Assembly (NCBI GenBank): GCA_913052545.1
Contig: CAJXEF010000134.1
Span: 1 to 5,820 of the forward strand
Origin: an uncultured Chloroflexota bacterium
GTDB lineage: Bacteria; Chloroflexota; Dehalococcoidia; UBA3495
DNA length: 5,820 bases
Reading direction: 5' to 3'
Shown: positions 1-5,771 of the stretch, in pieces
How positions within the stretch are numbered: the stretch's first letter is position 1
Layout of the letters: every line of letters starts with the position of its first letter
Notes under the pieces: model-generated
What the model was told of the DNA's origin: nothing
The model's database searches: none
Seen by the model: the letters and a program-made list of their open reading frames with translations, nothing else
Program-made: the position numbers and the translations under genes

Positions 1-46
1 CAAGGCTAGGCACCTGGTTGAAATTCTGTATGATGCTTTAGGCTGA
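1..46 (+). CDS. C-terminal tail of an unidentified protein (partial, 5' end outside window)
   Basis: The frame starting at base 2 reads KARHLVEILYDALG and ends at a TGA at 44-46. The composition (amphipathic helix, charged and leucine-rich) looks like a genuine protein C-terminus. Of the other two plus frames, one has a stop within the first three codons; the other is open for 12 codons and reads less like a protein. The gene would converge on the amidase, with about 60 bases between the two stops, which is a normal arrangement. I do not recognise the family from 14 residues. It could still be a chance open frame; the sequence left of the window would settle it. Confidence 0.35.
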   Translation, partial: KARHLVEILYDALG

Positions 47-66
47 TGGGTTCACCTATACTATAT

Positions 67-91
67 CTAGTAGCACGTGCGTACGTACTAG
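67..91. terminator. Small hairpin between convergent genes, possible weak terminator
   Basis: CTAGTA at 67-72 is the exact reverse complement of TACTAG at 86-91. The 13-base loop itself contains the self-complementary GCACGTGC (73-80). The hairpin lies between the putative stop at 44-46 and the amidase stop at 105-107, where a bidirectional terminator would be expected. Neither side is followed by a T-run and the stem is short, so termination is only a guess from position. The rest of 47-104 shows nothing else I can support. Confidence 0.25.
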
Positions 92-104
92 GGTGTTGAC
101 TAAG

Positions 105-1520
105 TCATATCTCCGGGGGTCTGTGTTGTATCCATGGCCTGCTCGTCTCAAAAGCTGATGATGCTCGAAGAATTAACGGTTCGGAACCCTTTGGGCCTAT
201 TATGTGCAACCCTACAGGCATACCGTCGTGTGAAAATCCGCAGGGTACACTGGCAGCGGTTTGGCCGGTCATATTGATAGGAAAAGTAAACGGCAAGTAC
301 CCCCAAAATGGATTTACCTCTTTACCCCCTATAACAGTTGGTCGTTCTTCGATTGGAAAGGCTGTCACTGCCATAGTGGGAGTTAACAATAAATCGTAAT
401 TATCAAAGAAATTTTCCATCTGACGGCGGATTTGGTCTACCCGTAGAAGTGCCACCGATAAATCTGAAGCTGATAGGTTGGAGGCATGGTCCAAAGTGTT
501 TCGGACATAATCAGTGAAGTCATTTCTTCGTTCACCTAAGAGATGTCCGTAAGAGGTGTAAGTAGCAGTGCTAAAAACATCATAAAATGCTTCGAACGGA
601 TCTTCTATCAAGAGATTTATTTCTTCTACTCTAGCACCTAAACTTGCGAACGCTTTAGCAGCTTCCTCGGTTATAGTGACGACTTCGGGATCGACACCGG
701 CATAACCCAAATCAGGGCTCCATCCCATGCGCAAATCTCTTATACCTTGTTTAATGGTGCTCGTAAAATCAGGAGGGATTTCCCTGATTGATGTAGGGTC
801 TCTTGGGTCTGGTCCCGATAGGACTTGTAGTAGGTTAGCGGAATCCATAACAGTACGGCTCAGAGGCCCTGATTGAGAAAAATGATTTGCAGCTGGTCGC
901 CCGTAACCCCCATAGCGAGCTATCCTACCTTGTGACGGTTTTATACCAAATAGACCGGTGAAACTAGCAGGTATACGTATAGACCCTCCGCCATCACTTC
1001 CTGTTGCAACCGCGCATAACCCCGCCGCCAGTGCTGATGCAGCTCCACCGCTGGATCCTCCTGGTGTTCGATCCATGTTCCAGGGATTACGACAGGGACC
1101 TCCCAATAGATTCTCAGTAGTGCCGGACTGGCCAAATTCCGGTGTATTGGTTTTACCAAGTATGATAGCGCCGGATTTCTTAACTCTTTCCACTACCACT
1201 GAATCAAACGAGGCAATGCTGTCCTTGTAAATCAGAGAACCCATCGTAGTAGTGATACCTTGGGTCATTTCAAGGTCTTTGATAGAGATCGGGATACCAT
1301 GGAGGGGTCCACGGTGCTCACCTTTTTCCATCTCCCGTTGTCCCTCTTTAGCTGCAGCTAATGCTTGCTCTTCGCAGATGGTTAAATAAGCGTTCAGTTT
1401 AGGATTTAGTCGTTGGATTCTGTCTATGAATAGTTGAGTCAATTCAACTATCGAGATCTCTTTGTTATCTAGCTTAGTTCTAAGATCTGTTGCTGGAGCG
1501 AAACACAATTCAGAATCCAT
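105..1520 (-). CDS. Amidase-signature family hydrolase (standalone amidase)
   Basis: This is a 471-residue amidase-signature enzyme, a family that hydrolyses carboxamide bonds with a Ser-cisSer-Lys triad. The triad is readable: Lys81 in GIPISIKD, cis-Ser156 in PGGSSGG and nucleophile Ser180 in GSDGGGSIRIPA. The spacing (75 and 24 residues) matches GatA-type enzymes. The C-terminal half keeps the family's LPFTFPINMTGQTAASVP and GMPVGLHIIG blocks, so the protein appears complete. No signal peptide is seen, so it is probably cytosolic. The ATG is preceded by AGGGAG (1527-1532) at 6 bases. No gatB or gatC is adjacent and the sequence reads as a generic amidase, so a GatA role in tRNA amidation is unlikely here. 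GSDGGG in place of GSDTGG is a variant I associate with NylA-like and other broad amidases. The substrate cannot be told. It is divergent from the kinase-like gene. Confidence 0.93.
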   Translation of the reverse strand: MDSELCFAPATDLRTKLDNKEISIVELTQLFIDRIQRLNPKLNAYLTICEEQALAAAKEGQREMEKGEHRGPLHGIPISIKDLEMTQGITTTMGSLIYKDSIASFDSVVVERVKKSGAIILGKTNTPEFGQSGTTENLLGGPCRNPWNMDRTPGGSSGGAASALAAGLCAVATGSDGGGSIRIPASFTGLFGIKPSQGRIARYGGYGRPAANHFSQSGPLSRTVMDSANLLQVLSGPDPRDPTSIREIPPDFTSTIKQGIRDLRMGWSPDLGYAGVDPEVVTITEEAAKAFASLGARVEEINLLIEDPFEAFYDVFSTATYTSYGHLLGERRNDFTDYVRNTLDHASNLSASDLSVALLRVDQIRRQMENFFDNYDLLLTPTMAVTAFPIEERPTVIGGKEVNPFWGYLPFTFPINMTGQTAASVPCGFSHDGMPVGLHIIGPKGSEPLILRASSAFETSRPWIQHRPPEI

Positions 1521-1566
1521 TCGAATCTCCCTGAAATTTGATTTTATCGGATTGTAACAACTTAGT

Positions 1567-1595
1567 TTGACATCAAATTATGGGCTCCTTACAAT
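1567..1595 (+). promoter_or_regulatory. Sigma70-type promoter for the AcoX-like kinase gene
   Basis: TTGACA (1567-1572) is a perfect -35 box. It is followed after exactly 17 bases by TACAAT (1590-1595), a 5/6 match to the -10 consensus. Transcription would start near 1602, leaving a leader of about 60 bases before the GTG at 1664. This is the strongest promoter-like sequence in the window. Its -35 is embedded in the dyad TTTGA-CA-TCAAA (1566-1577), and its -10 begins the dyad TACAA-TCGC-TTGTA (1590-1603), so a regulator could act here; that part is inference. Confidence 0.65.
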
Positions 1596-1602
1596 CGCTT
1601 GT

Positions 1603-1608
1603 ATTATA
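1603..1608 (-). promoter_or_regulatory. Candidate -10 element for the divergent amidase gene
   Basis: Read on the minus strand this is a perfect TATAAT, about 85 bases upstream of the amidase ATG. No recognisable -35 lies 16-18 bases further upstream and there is no extended -10 TG, so the call rests on one hexamer in an AT-rich gap. If real, its start site would fall near 1596, on top of the -10 box of the opposing promoter, so the two would compete for polymerase. Confidence 0.25.
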
Positions 1609-1650
1609 TCTCAACATACGATAGAGGGTCTCAGGGCATCTTCTAAAGTT

Positions 1651-1655
1651 GGAGG
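1651..1655 (+). promoter_or_regulatory. Ribosome binding site that places the kinase start at GTG 1664
   Basis: GGAGG at 1651-1655 is a full Shine-Dalgarno core, 8 bases before the GTG at 1664. A longer reading from the TTG at 1649 would put this site inside the coding sequence. The TTG has no comparable purine-rich site of its own upstream (CATCTTCTAAAG). The GTG start is therefore preferred. Confidence 0.75.
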
Positions 1656-1663
1656 ATCCGAAC

Positions 1664-2701
1664 GTGTCATTGGTTGGTATTATTGCGAATCCTGCTGCCA
1701 GTAAAGATATAAGGCGATTGGTCGCTCAGGGCAGAGTGATACCAGATTGGGAAAAAGTTAACATAATTCGTCGAGTTTTGATTGGGCTTCAGGCGACAGG
1801 AATACAACAGGTAGTTGGTATGCCTGATGCTTCTAATCTCTGTCGTAGAAGTACTGACGATAAACAAGTGGGCCTCAACGTGGATCTTTTGGATATCCGT
1901 ACCTACAACGAAGAAAGTGACACGATTAGAGCCGTAGCGAAAATGAAGGAACTAGGTGTATCTTGCATAGTCACTTTAGGAGGCGATGGAACCAATCGAG
2001 CAGTCGCAACGGAGTCGGCAGATATCCCGTTAGTAGCTATATCCACTGGTACCAACAATGTTTTTCCGACCATGGTGGAAGGTACTTTGGCTGGTTTAGC
2101 AGCTGGCCTTGTTTCTCAGGGTAAATTAACGATTTCTCTCGTGGCTACCAAGAGCAAAAGGTATAAGATTTATGTGGATGGTATTTATAAAGATATGGCC
2201 CTAGTAGATGTAGCATTTTCGCAGGAACGTTTTGTTGCATCAAGAGCTATTTGGGATATGGATACCCTATATGAGGTTTTTTTGACAAGGGCTGAGCCAA
2301 CGAATATAGGCCTGGCGTCCGTAGGAGCGGCCTTGAAACCGATCTCTATTTGCGATCAAGAGGGTCTACATTATGAGCTACATTCCGGTAATAGTGATGG
2401 ATATCAGGTTGATAGACCAGTTGAGGTTACTTCAGTTATATCTACCGTTGCGCCTGGAATGGTGAAAGAAGTTTCAATAGCCGCTTGGGATATAATTCAG
2501 CCCGGGCATCGTATCCATATACAACGAAGACGTTCAACTGTTGCACTTGACGGAGAGAGATCCTTCAGTTTAAGCCCCGAGCAGGACGTTGAGATTGAAC
2601 TGAAACACGATGGACCTCTAGTAATAGACGTTGAATCGGCATTAAACGAAGCATCTCGATTAGGTCTATTTCGTTCAGTTGGAATGAATGTACTTTCCTG
2701 A
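1664..2701 (+). CDS. ATP-NAD kinase / AcoX family protein
   Basis: The product is about 345 residues in the NAD kinase-like fold. Numbering from the GTG start, it opens with a nucleotide-fold strand ending in IIANPAASKDIRR. GGDGTNR at 106-112 is the family's signature nucleotide-binding loop. STGTNNVFP at 127-135 takes the place of the second conserved NAD-kinase motif, and ALDGERSF at 294-301 ends a C-terminal beta-rich domain. The length and the NPAASKDIRRL opening resemble the AcoX-like proteins found in some acetoin catabolism operons rather than housekeeping PpnK, which is shorter. No acetoin dehydrogenase genes are present, so an acetoin role is not supported. The likely activity is phosphorylation of a nucleotide cofactor or similar small molecule; the substrate is unknown. 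The GTG start is chosen over the TTG 15 bases upstream because of the Shine-Dalgarno at 1651-1655. Confidence 0.85.
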   Translation: MSLVGIIANPAASKDIRRLVAQGRVIPDWEKVNIIRRVLIGLQATGIQQVVGMPDASNLCRRSTDDKQVGLNVDLLDIRTYNEESDTIRAVAKMKELGVSCIVTLGGDGTNRAVATESADIPLVAISTGTNNVFPTMVEGTLAGLAAGLVSQGKLTISLVATKSKRYKIYVDGIYKDMALVDVAFSQERFVASRAIWDMDTLYEVFLTRAEPTNIGLASVGAALKPISICDQEGLHYELHSGNSDGYQVDRPVEVTSVISTVAPGMVKEVSIAAWDIIQPGHRIHIQRRRSTVALDGERSFSLSPEQDVEIELKHDGPLVIDVESALNEASRLGLFRSVGMNVLS

Positions 2702-2773
2702 TGCCATAATTCTATATACGAACAAATTTACGTTGGGACTACAATAGATCAAGACTCCATGTTTATTATGATT

Positions 2774-2780
2774 GGAGAGG
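2774..2780 (+). promoter_or_regulatory. Ribosome binding site that places the methyltransferase start at TTG 2791
   Basis: GGAGAGG lies 10 bases before a TTG at 2791. The nearby ATG at 2768 is in another frame and meets a stop six codons later. The first in-frame ATG (2854) would remove 21 residues and has no comparable site. The other bases between the kinase stop and this gene (2702-2790) show no convincing promoter, so the two genes may be co-transcribed. Confidence 0.6.
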
Positions 2781-2790
2781 CAGAATAGTT

Positions 2791-3654
2791 TTGAACGACT
2801 TTGATATCAAGGGTGTACGCCTTTGCGATTGTCCTTCCAAGCACATAAATTGTATGGACGCTAAGGAATGGGTTACTGCCCAATTGGGTGTTTGGCAGTT
2901 TTATTATGAATCACGGGATATCCGTAATAAGAAACTCCATCCTGCTACCTTCCCAATTTCTCTTGCCAAAAAGTGTATTTCCCTTTTTACGCACAAAGGT
3001 GAATTAGTGTTAGATCCATTTGCCGGGAGTGGTACGACATTACTCGCAGCCCAAGATTTAGACAGAAACGCTGTTGGGTTTGATCTAAAAGCTGACTACG
3101 TAGATTTGGCCGCTGATCGGTTAAGAAAAACCACAGAGGAAGTTCGTACTAAACAAGTTGCTTGCTGGGATGATGCTCGACGGATCCCGGAATATTTAAG
3201 TCCTTCGTCCGTCAGTTTAGTTGTGACATCACCTCCATATGCCAACTTGCTGAATCGTCCTAGATTGAATAAAAGTAGGCGTGGTGATAAAAGAGAGAAC
3301 GAACAGTATCTGAAAGTCGAGCAATATAGTCAGGATCATAGAGATTTAGGAATACTAGGATTAACGGAATTTGAACAAGAGATAAAGAATATATTCCGCG
3401 GATTGTTTCCTATAATTCGAGATAAAGGCCATTGTGTAGTTAATGTGCCTGATATTTGGAGCGATAATCGCCGTATAACTCTTCACATGCTAATAGTTGA
3501 CACCCTTAGGTCTGTCGGATTTGAATTGCGTAACACAATTATTTGGGACCGTACCAATATTGTGAATCGCGTTGGAATATTTGGATGGCCATCTAATTAT
3601 ATAACTATGGGTACAACCTTTGAATATATTCTTGACTTTTGGAAGCTAGGTTGA
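2791..3654 (+). CDS. DNA methyltransferase, N-4/N-6 amino-methylating type, solitary
   Basis: This 287-residue protein carries the motifs of S-adenosylmethionine-dependent DNA amino-methyltransferases. A motif-X-like stretch HPATFP is at 50-55, the SAM-binding motif I DPFAGSGTT at 75-83, VGFDL at 95-99 (motif II-like acidic end), and the catalytic motif IV TSPPY at 146-150. The C-terminus keeps IIWDR and FEYILDFWK. Motif I precedes motif IV, the reverse of the common beta-class order. A Ser/Thr-PPY catalytic motif is most often linked to N4-cytosine methylation, but N6-adenine cannot be excluded. No dedicated target-recognition domain is obvious; the charged stretch after TSPPY (about 156-185) is the best candidate. 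No restriction endonuclease is nearby, so it is probably an orphan enzyme. It follows the kinase gene by 89 bases and starts at TTG. Confidence 0.88.
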   Translation: MNDFDIKGVRLCDCPSKHINCMDAKEWVTAQLGVWQFYYESRDIRNKKLHPATFPISLAKKCISLFTHKGELVLDPFAGSGTTLLAAQDLDRNAVGFDLKADYVDLAADRLRKTTEEVRTKQVACWDDARRIPEYLSPSSVSLVVTSPPYANLLNRPRLNKSRRGDKRENEQYLKVEQYSQDHRDLGILGLTEFEQEIKNIFRGLFPIIRDKGHCVVNVPDIWSDNRRITLHMLIVDTLRSVGFELRNTIIWDRTNIVNRVGIFGWPSNYITMGTTFEYILDFWKLG

Positions 3655-3712
3655 CCTGTGCGAAAAAAATTAGATGGACTCGTAAAATATCAAATTAGTA
3701 GAACGGTGGCTA

Positions 3713-3772
3713 TAAGGGCAGATTTTGAAATGTTCGATGTTTTTGGCTCTTGGTCATGATTAAAAGCCCTTA
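3713..3772 (+). promoter_or_regulatory. Structured leader immediately upstream of the permease gene
   Basis: TAAGGGC at 3713-3719 pairs perfectly with GCCCTTA at 3766-3772. Past a three-base bulge, TTTT (3723-3726) pairs with AAAA (3762-3765), and two weaker pairs extend the stem, giving roughly 13 pairs. The lower strand ends only 3 bases before the TTG start at 3776, where a Shine-Dalgarno would normally lie and none is seen. Inside the loop is a nine-codon frame, ATG 3730 to TGA 3757-3759 (MFDVFGSWS), with AAGGG at 3714-3718 upstream. I infer a possible translational control element; I do not recognise a riboswitch class. I found no convincing promoter in 3655-3712. Confidence 0.3.
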
Positions 3773-3775
3773 GAT

Positions 3776-4516
3776 TTGTTAAGTGGCATAGAAATATTAA
3801 TATGTAATTTTGCCGTCTTTATCGGGGCAACTATTATGGGTACAGTTAGCTTCGGATTAGCGTTGGTGGTCGCTCCAGTTCTCCTTTTGTTTCTCGACCC
3901 ACAGTCTGTAGTAGTTATTGCCAACGTGTTGATTGTCTTATTGTTATCTGTGGTTTTATTTGAACTGAGACGTCATCTGAAACTAGGTCAGATCAAAGGA
4001 ATGATTATAGGTGGTATATTTGCCGTACCGCTTGGTGTATTTGCGTTAAAAGTCGCCGATCCCGGATTATTAAGAATTATTATCGGGGTTGTTATCCTCA
4101 TTTTAGGTATTTTGATTCTGTTTAATTTCAAAATACCCATGGTGAATCATAAAATAGCTGGACCGACATATGGGTTTTTGTCTTCCCTGTCTATCACCGC
4201 TTTAAGTATTGGGGGGCCGTTAGCGGCTATTTATGTAATGAGTCAACGATGGTCTCCACCTGTTATGAGGGTTTCGTTGGCTTTTTTTTTCGTTTCGAGT
4301 TATTTGATTGGATGTATTTTATATTTGGCAGCCGGATTAGTGAATTTAGATATAGTAATGAACGTGGGTCTTTTGATGCCGGGGTTAGTTCTTGGTTTCG
4401 TGCTTGCTAAAGTCATTTTAGGGAGGATAAATGAAGATATATTTCGGTACGCGGCCCTAGCAGTTATACTCTCAGGCAGCGTAATGCTTTTGGTTAAAGA
4501 AGCAGCTGGGTTGTAA
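3776..4516 (+). CDS. TSUP-family membrane permease (TauE/SafE type)
   Basis: This 246-residue, very hydrophobic protein has about eight predicted membrane segments (near 5-37, 43-62, 73-91, 98-117, 127-155, 165-186, 191-212 and 223-241). Length and layout fit the TSUP/TauE-SafE family of inner-membrane anion permeases, which includes carriers proposed for sulfite, sulfoacetate and other organosulfur or organic anions. Family-like glycine/proline blocks are visible in each half: GTVSFGLALVVAPVL at 22-36 and SIGGPLAAIYV at 144-154. The substrate cannot be deduced. TTG 3776 is the first possible start after an in-frame TAA at 3761-3763. The next start, ATG 3836, would cut into the first membrane helix, so TTG is kept despite the missing Shine-Dalgarno. 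It lies 121 bases after the methyltransferase and converges on trxB. Confidence 0.85.
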   Translation: MLSGIEILICNFAVFIGATIMGTVSFGLALVVAPVLLLFLDPQSVVVIANVLIVLLLSVVLFELRRHLKLGQIKGMIIGGIFAVPLGVFALKVADPGLLRIIIGVVILILGILILFNFKIPMVNHKIAGPTYGFLSSLSITALSIGGPLAAIYVMSQRWSPPVMRVSLAFFFVSSYLIGCILYLAAGLVNLDIVMNVGLLMPGLVLGFVLAKVILGRINEDIFRYAALAVILSGSVMLLVKEAAGL

Positions 4517-4545
4517 AACACATTAGTTACAAATATTGGATGTTT

Positions 4546-4627
4546 AAGCGGGGTAGGTTGGATCTCAGATACCTTTAACCTACCTTGAACAGAATTAAGC
4601 TGATTGGTCGTGATACGCTGCTAAAGC
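4546..4627. repeat. Tandem repeat copy A: duplicated 3' end of trxB plus hairpin
   Basis: Copy A begins AAGCGGGGTAGG and ends CTGCTAAAGC, and repeats in copy B (4624-4712). The first 55 bases match copy B at 52 positions (differences at 4570, 4576 and 4585). The last 27 bases match exactly. On the minus strand this tail still reads ALAAYHDQSA followed by TAA, so it is a detached, non-functional duplicate of the trxB C-terminus. At all three differing positions this copy has T where copy B has C or G, as if copy A were the drifting one. Confidence 0.85.
4551..4585. terminator. Hairpin in repeat copy A, possible terminator of the permease gene
   Basis: GGGTAGGTT (4551-4559) pairs with AACCTACCT (4577-4585) around a 17-base loop; the outermost pair is a G-T. 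It lies 35 bases past the permease stop. No T-run follows on the plus strand (TGAACAG) and only a short one on the minus strand, so it is not a classical intrinsic terminator. It may stabilise 3' ends or assist termination. Confidence 0.4.
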
Positions 4628-4712
4628 GGGGTAGGTTGGATCTCAGACACCTTGAACCTACCCTGAACAGAATTAAGCGTTAAGCTGATTGGTCGTGATA
4701 CGCTGCTAAAGC
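4624..4712. repeat. Tandem repeat copy B: hairpin plus the true 3' end of trxB
   Basis: Copy B abuts copy A, sharing the four bases AAGC at 4624-4627, and continues into the intact trxB coding sequence. It is 7 bases longer than copy A because of GTTAAGC at 4679-4685. That insert repeats TTAAGC beside the trxB stop. AAGC occurs at the left edge of copy A, at the junction and at the right edge of copy B, consistent with a microhomology-driven duplication. Confidence 0.85.
4629..4663. terminator. Hairpin in repeat copy B, probable 3' hairpin of trxB
   Basis: GGGTAGGTT (4629-4637) pairs perfectly with AACCTACCC (4655-4663) around a 17-base loop. It begins 16 bases past the trxB stop in the direction of trxB transcription. 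No T-run follows on either strand, so intrinsic termination is uncertain. Its position between convergent genes and the fully paired stem make a bidirectional transcript-end role plausible. Confidence 0.45.
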
Positions 4713-5600
4713 AGCGGTAATACCATCACCGACTGCGGACCCTAGTTGCCTAGTAGACTCAGCACGCGCATCACCACATACGTAAACTCCAGGCTGATTA
4801 GTTCGCATGTGCAGGTCCCCATATATGTGCCCGGCCGCATCCATGTCTAGTAAACCCTTAAGATATTCGGTATTTGGGTGAAAGCCGACGTATATGAAGG
4901 CTGCTGCTGTTGGATATTCGTAAATCGATCCTGTTTTAAGGTCTTTGACCCTTGCGGATTCCAGTGCCTCATTTCCGACAAACTCTTCTACCACATGGCT
5001 CCATAACCATTTGAATTTTGGACTAGCGAAGGCGCGCTCTTGCAATACTTTGGTTGCTCGTAATTCATCTCGCCTGTGGACAATAGTTACGGAATTACAT
5101 ATACCGCTCAGATAAAAACTCTCATCTAAAGCTGCATCTCCCCCACCTATTACCACCACGTCTTGACCCTTGAAAAAGTTGCCATCACAAACAGCGCAAT
5201 AAGAAACCCCGCGTCCTGCATATTCATCTTCACCGGGTGTGCCAAGTTTATTATGGCTACCCCCGCTAGCTATAATCAATCTACTAGCTGTATATTCCTT
5301 ATCGTAGGTCCGCACAACTTTAATTGGCTTGTCCAGATTCTCGACGTTTTCAACTTCGGCGTATTCTATTTCAGCTCCAAACCGCGTGGTTTGCTCCTCC
5401 ATCATCTGAGCCAATTCTTGCCCTTTCACTCCGTGGGGGAATCCTGGATAATTTTCTAACTCATCTGTAATCAATAGTTGGCCGCCACAACCTAAAGATT
5501 CTACTATTAAAGTTTTCATCATAGCTCGAGTGGTATATAGCCCGGCGGATAGTCCGGCTGCGCCGCCACCGAGAATTATTACGTCATATTCCGCTTCCAT
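4680..5600 (-). CDS. trxB: Thioredoxin reductase (NADPH, FAD-dependent)
   Basis: This 306-residue low-molecular-weight thioredoxin reductase passes electrons from NADPH through FAD and a redox disulfide to thioredoxin in the cytoplasm. Visible motifs in order are the FAD-binding GGGAAGLSAG (11-20), ENYPGF (49-54), the redox-active CAVCDG (135-140, Cys135 and Cys138), the NADPH-binding GGGDAALDE (152-160), HRRDELRA (175-182) whose arginines typically select NADPH over NADH, and the second FAD motif GDARAESTRQLGSAVGDG (276-293). Length is normal for bacterial TrxB (about 300-320). The ATG is preceded by AGAGG (5610-5614) at 9 bases. The last codons lie inside a tandem duplication, and the stop at 4680-4682 sits next to a 7-base insertion, but the frame is intact. 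No thioredoxin gene is adjacent. Confidence 0.95.
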   Translation of the reverse strand: MEAEYDVIILGGGAAGLSAGLYTTRAMMKTLIVESLGCGGQLLITDELENYPGFPHGVKGQELAQMMEEQTTRFGAEIEYAEVENVENLDKPIKVVRTYDKEYTASRLIIASGGSHNKLGTPGEDEYAGRGVSYCAVCDGNFFKGQDVVVIGGGDAALDESFYLSGICNSVTIVHRRDELRATKVLQERAFASPKFKWLWSHVVEEFVGNEALESARVKDLKTGSIYEYPTAAAFIYVGFHPNTEYLKGLLDMDAAGHIYGDLHMRTNQPGVYVCGDARAESTRQLGSAVGDGITAALAAYHDQSA

Positions 5601-5645
5601 ATTTTCAATCCTCTACTTTGAGATAGATATCTGAGAATTCCTTGT

Positions 5646-5681
5646 AAGCAAGGCCGGAGATCAATTTTCCGGGCTGTGCTT
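5646..5681 (-). promoter_or_regulatory. Imperfect hairpin in the trxB leader
   Basis: AAGCA (5646-5650) pairs with TGCTT (5677-5681), and CCGGA (5654-5658) pairs with TCCGG (5668-5672). Two more pairs lie between them, giving about 12 pairs around a 9-base loop. It sits about 45 bases upstream of the trxB ATG. No T-run follows it in the trxB direction, so it looks more like a leader structure than a terminator of the upstream gene. The function is unknown. Confidence 0.3.
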
Positions 5682-5729
5682 CGCATTCGGATTAACACTA
5701 AAAGGAGCCCACAGTTTACCTTTAAAATG

Positions 5730-5758
5730 GATATATAGCTACAAGTCGGTCCTGTAAA
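5730..5758 (-). promoter_or_regulatory. Candidate promoter for trxB
   Basis: On the minus strand, TTTACA (5753-5758, 5/6 match to the -35 consensus) is followed after 17 bases by TATATC (5730-5735, 4/6 match to the -10 consensus). A transcript from here would start near 5723 and carry a leader of about 120 bases containing the hairpin at 5646-5681. The -10 is weak and the region is AT-rich, so this is a candidate only. Apart from these elements and the ribosome site, 5601-5771 holds nothing I can support. Confidence 0.3.
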
Positions 5759-5771
5759 TGGATCGGTTTCA

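Noticed and set aside
941..1230. Open frames on both strands inside the amidase gene.
   Set aside because: They are shadows of the amidase coding sequence, which carries the full catalytic triad and family motifs.
4300..4521. 73-codon minus-strand frame opposite the end of the permease gene.
   Set aside because: It is antisense to a clear membrane protein, has no ribosome site, and its composition mirrors the hydrophobic codons opposite.
4551..4600. Plus-strand resemblance to part of a TPP (thi-box) riboswitch: GGGGT, then CTCAGATACC and TTTAACCT.
   Set aside because: The CTGAGA core is altered to CTCAGA, the downstream CTGGATAAT and CCAGCG elements are missing, and no plus-strand gene follows because trxB converges here. 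Best explained as chance similarity within the hairpin repeat.
4546..4712. CRISPR array or mobile-element ends.
   Set aside because: Only two abutting copies without spacers; the repeat contains trxB coding sequence and no transposase or target-site duplication is present.
5637..5743. Minus-strand stretch reading GKLWAPFSVNPNAKHSPEN before a TGA.
   Set aside because: It looks somewhat protein-like but is preceded by an in-frame TAG and has no usable start, so it is at most a remnant. A frameshift joining it to the epimerase-like tail or to the longer frame is not supported by anything I can see.
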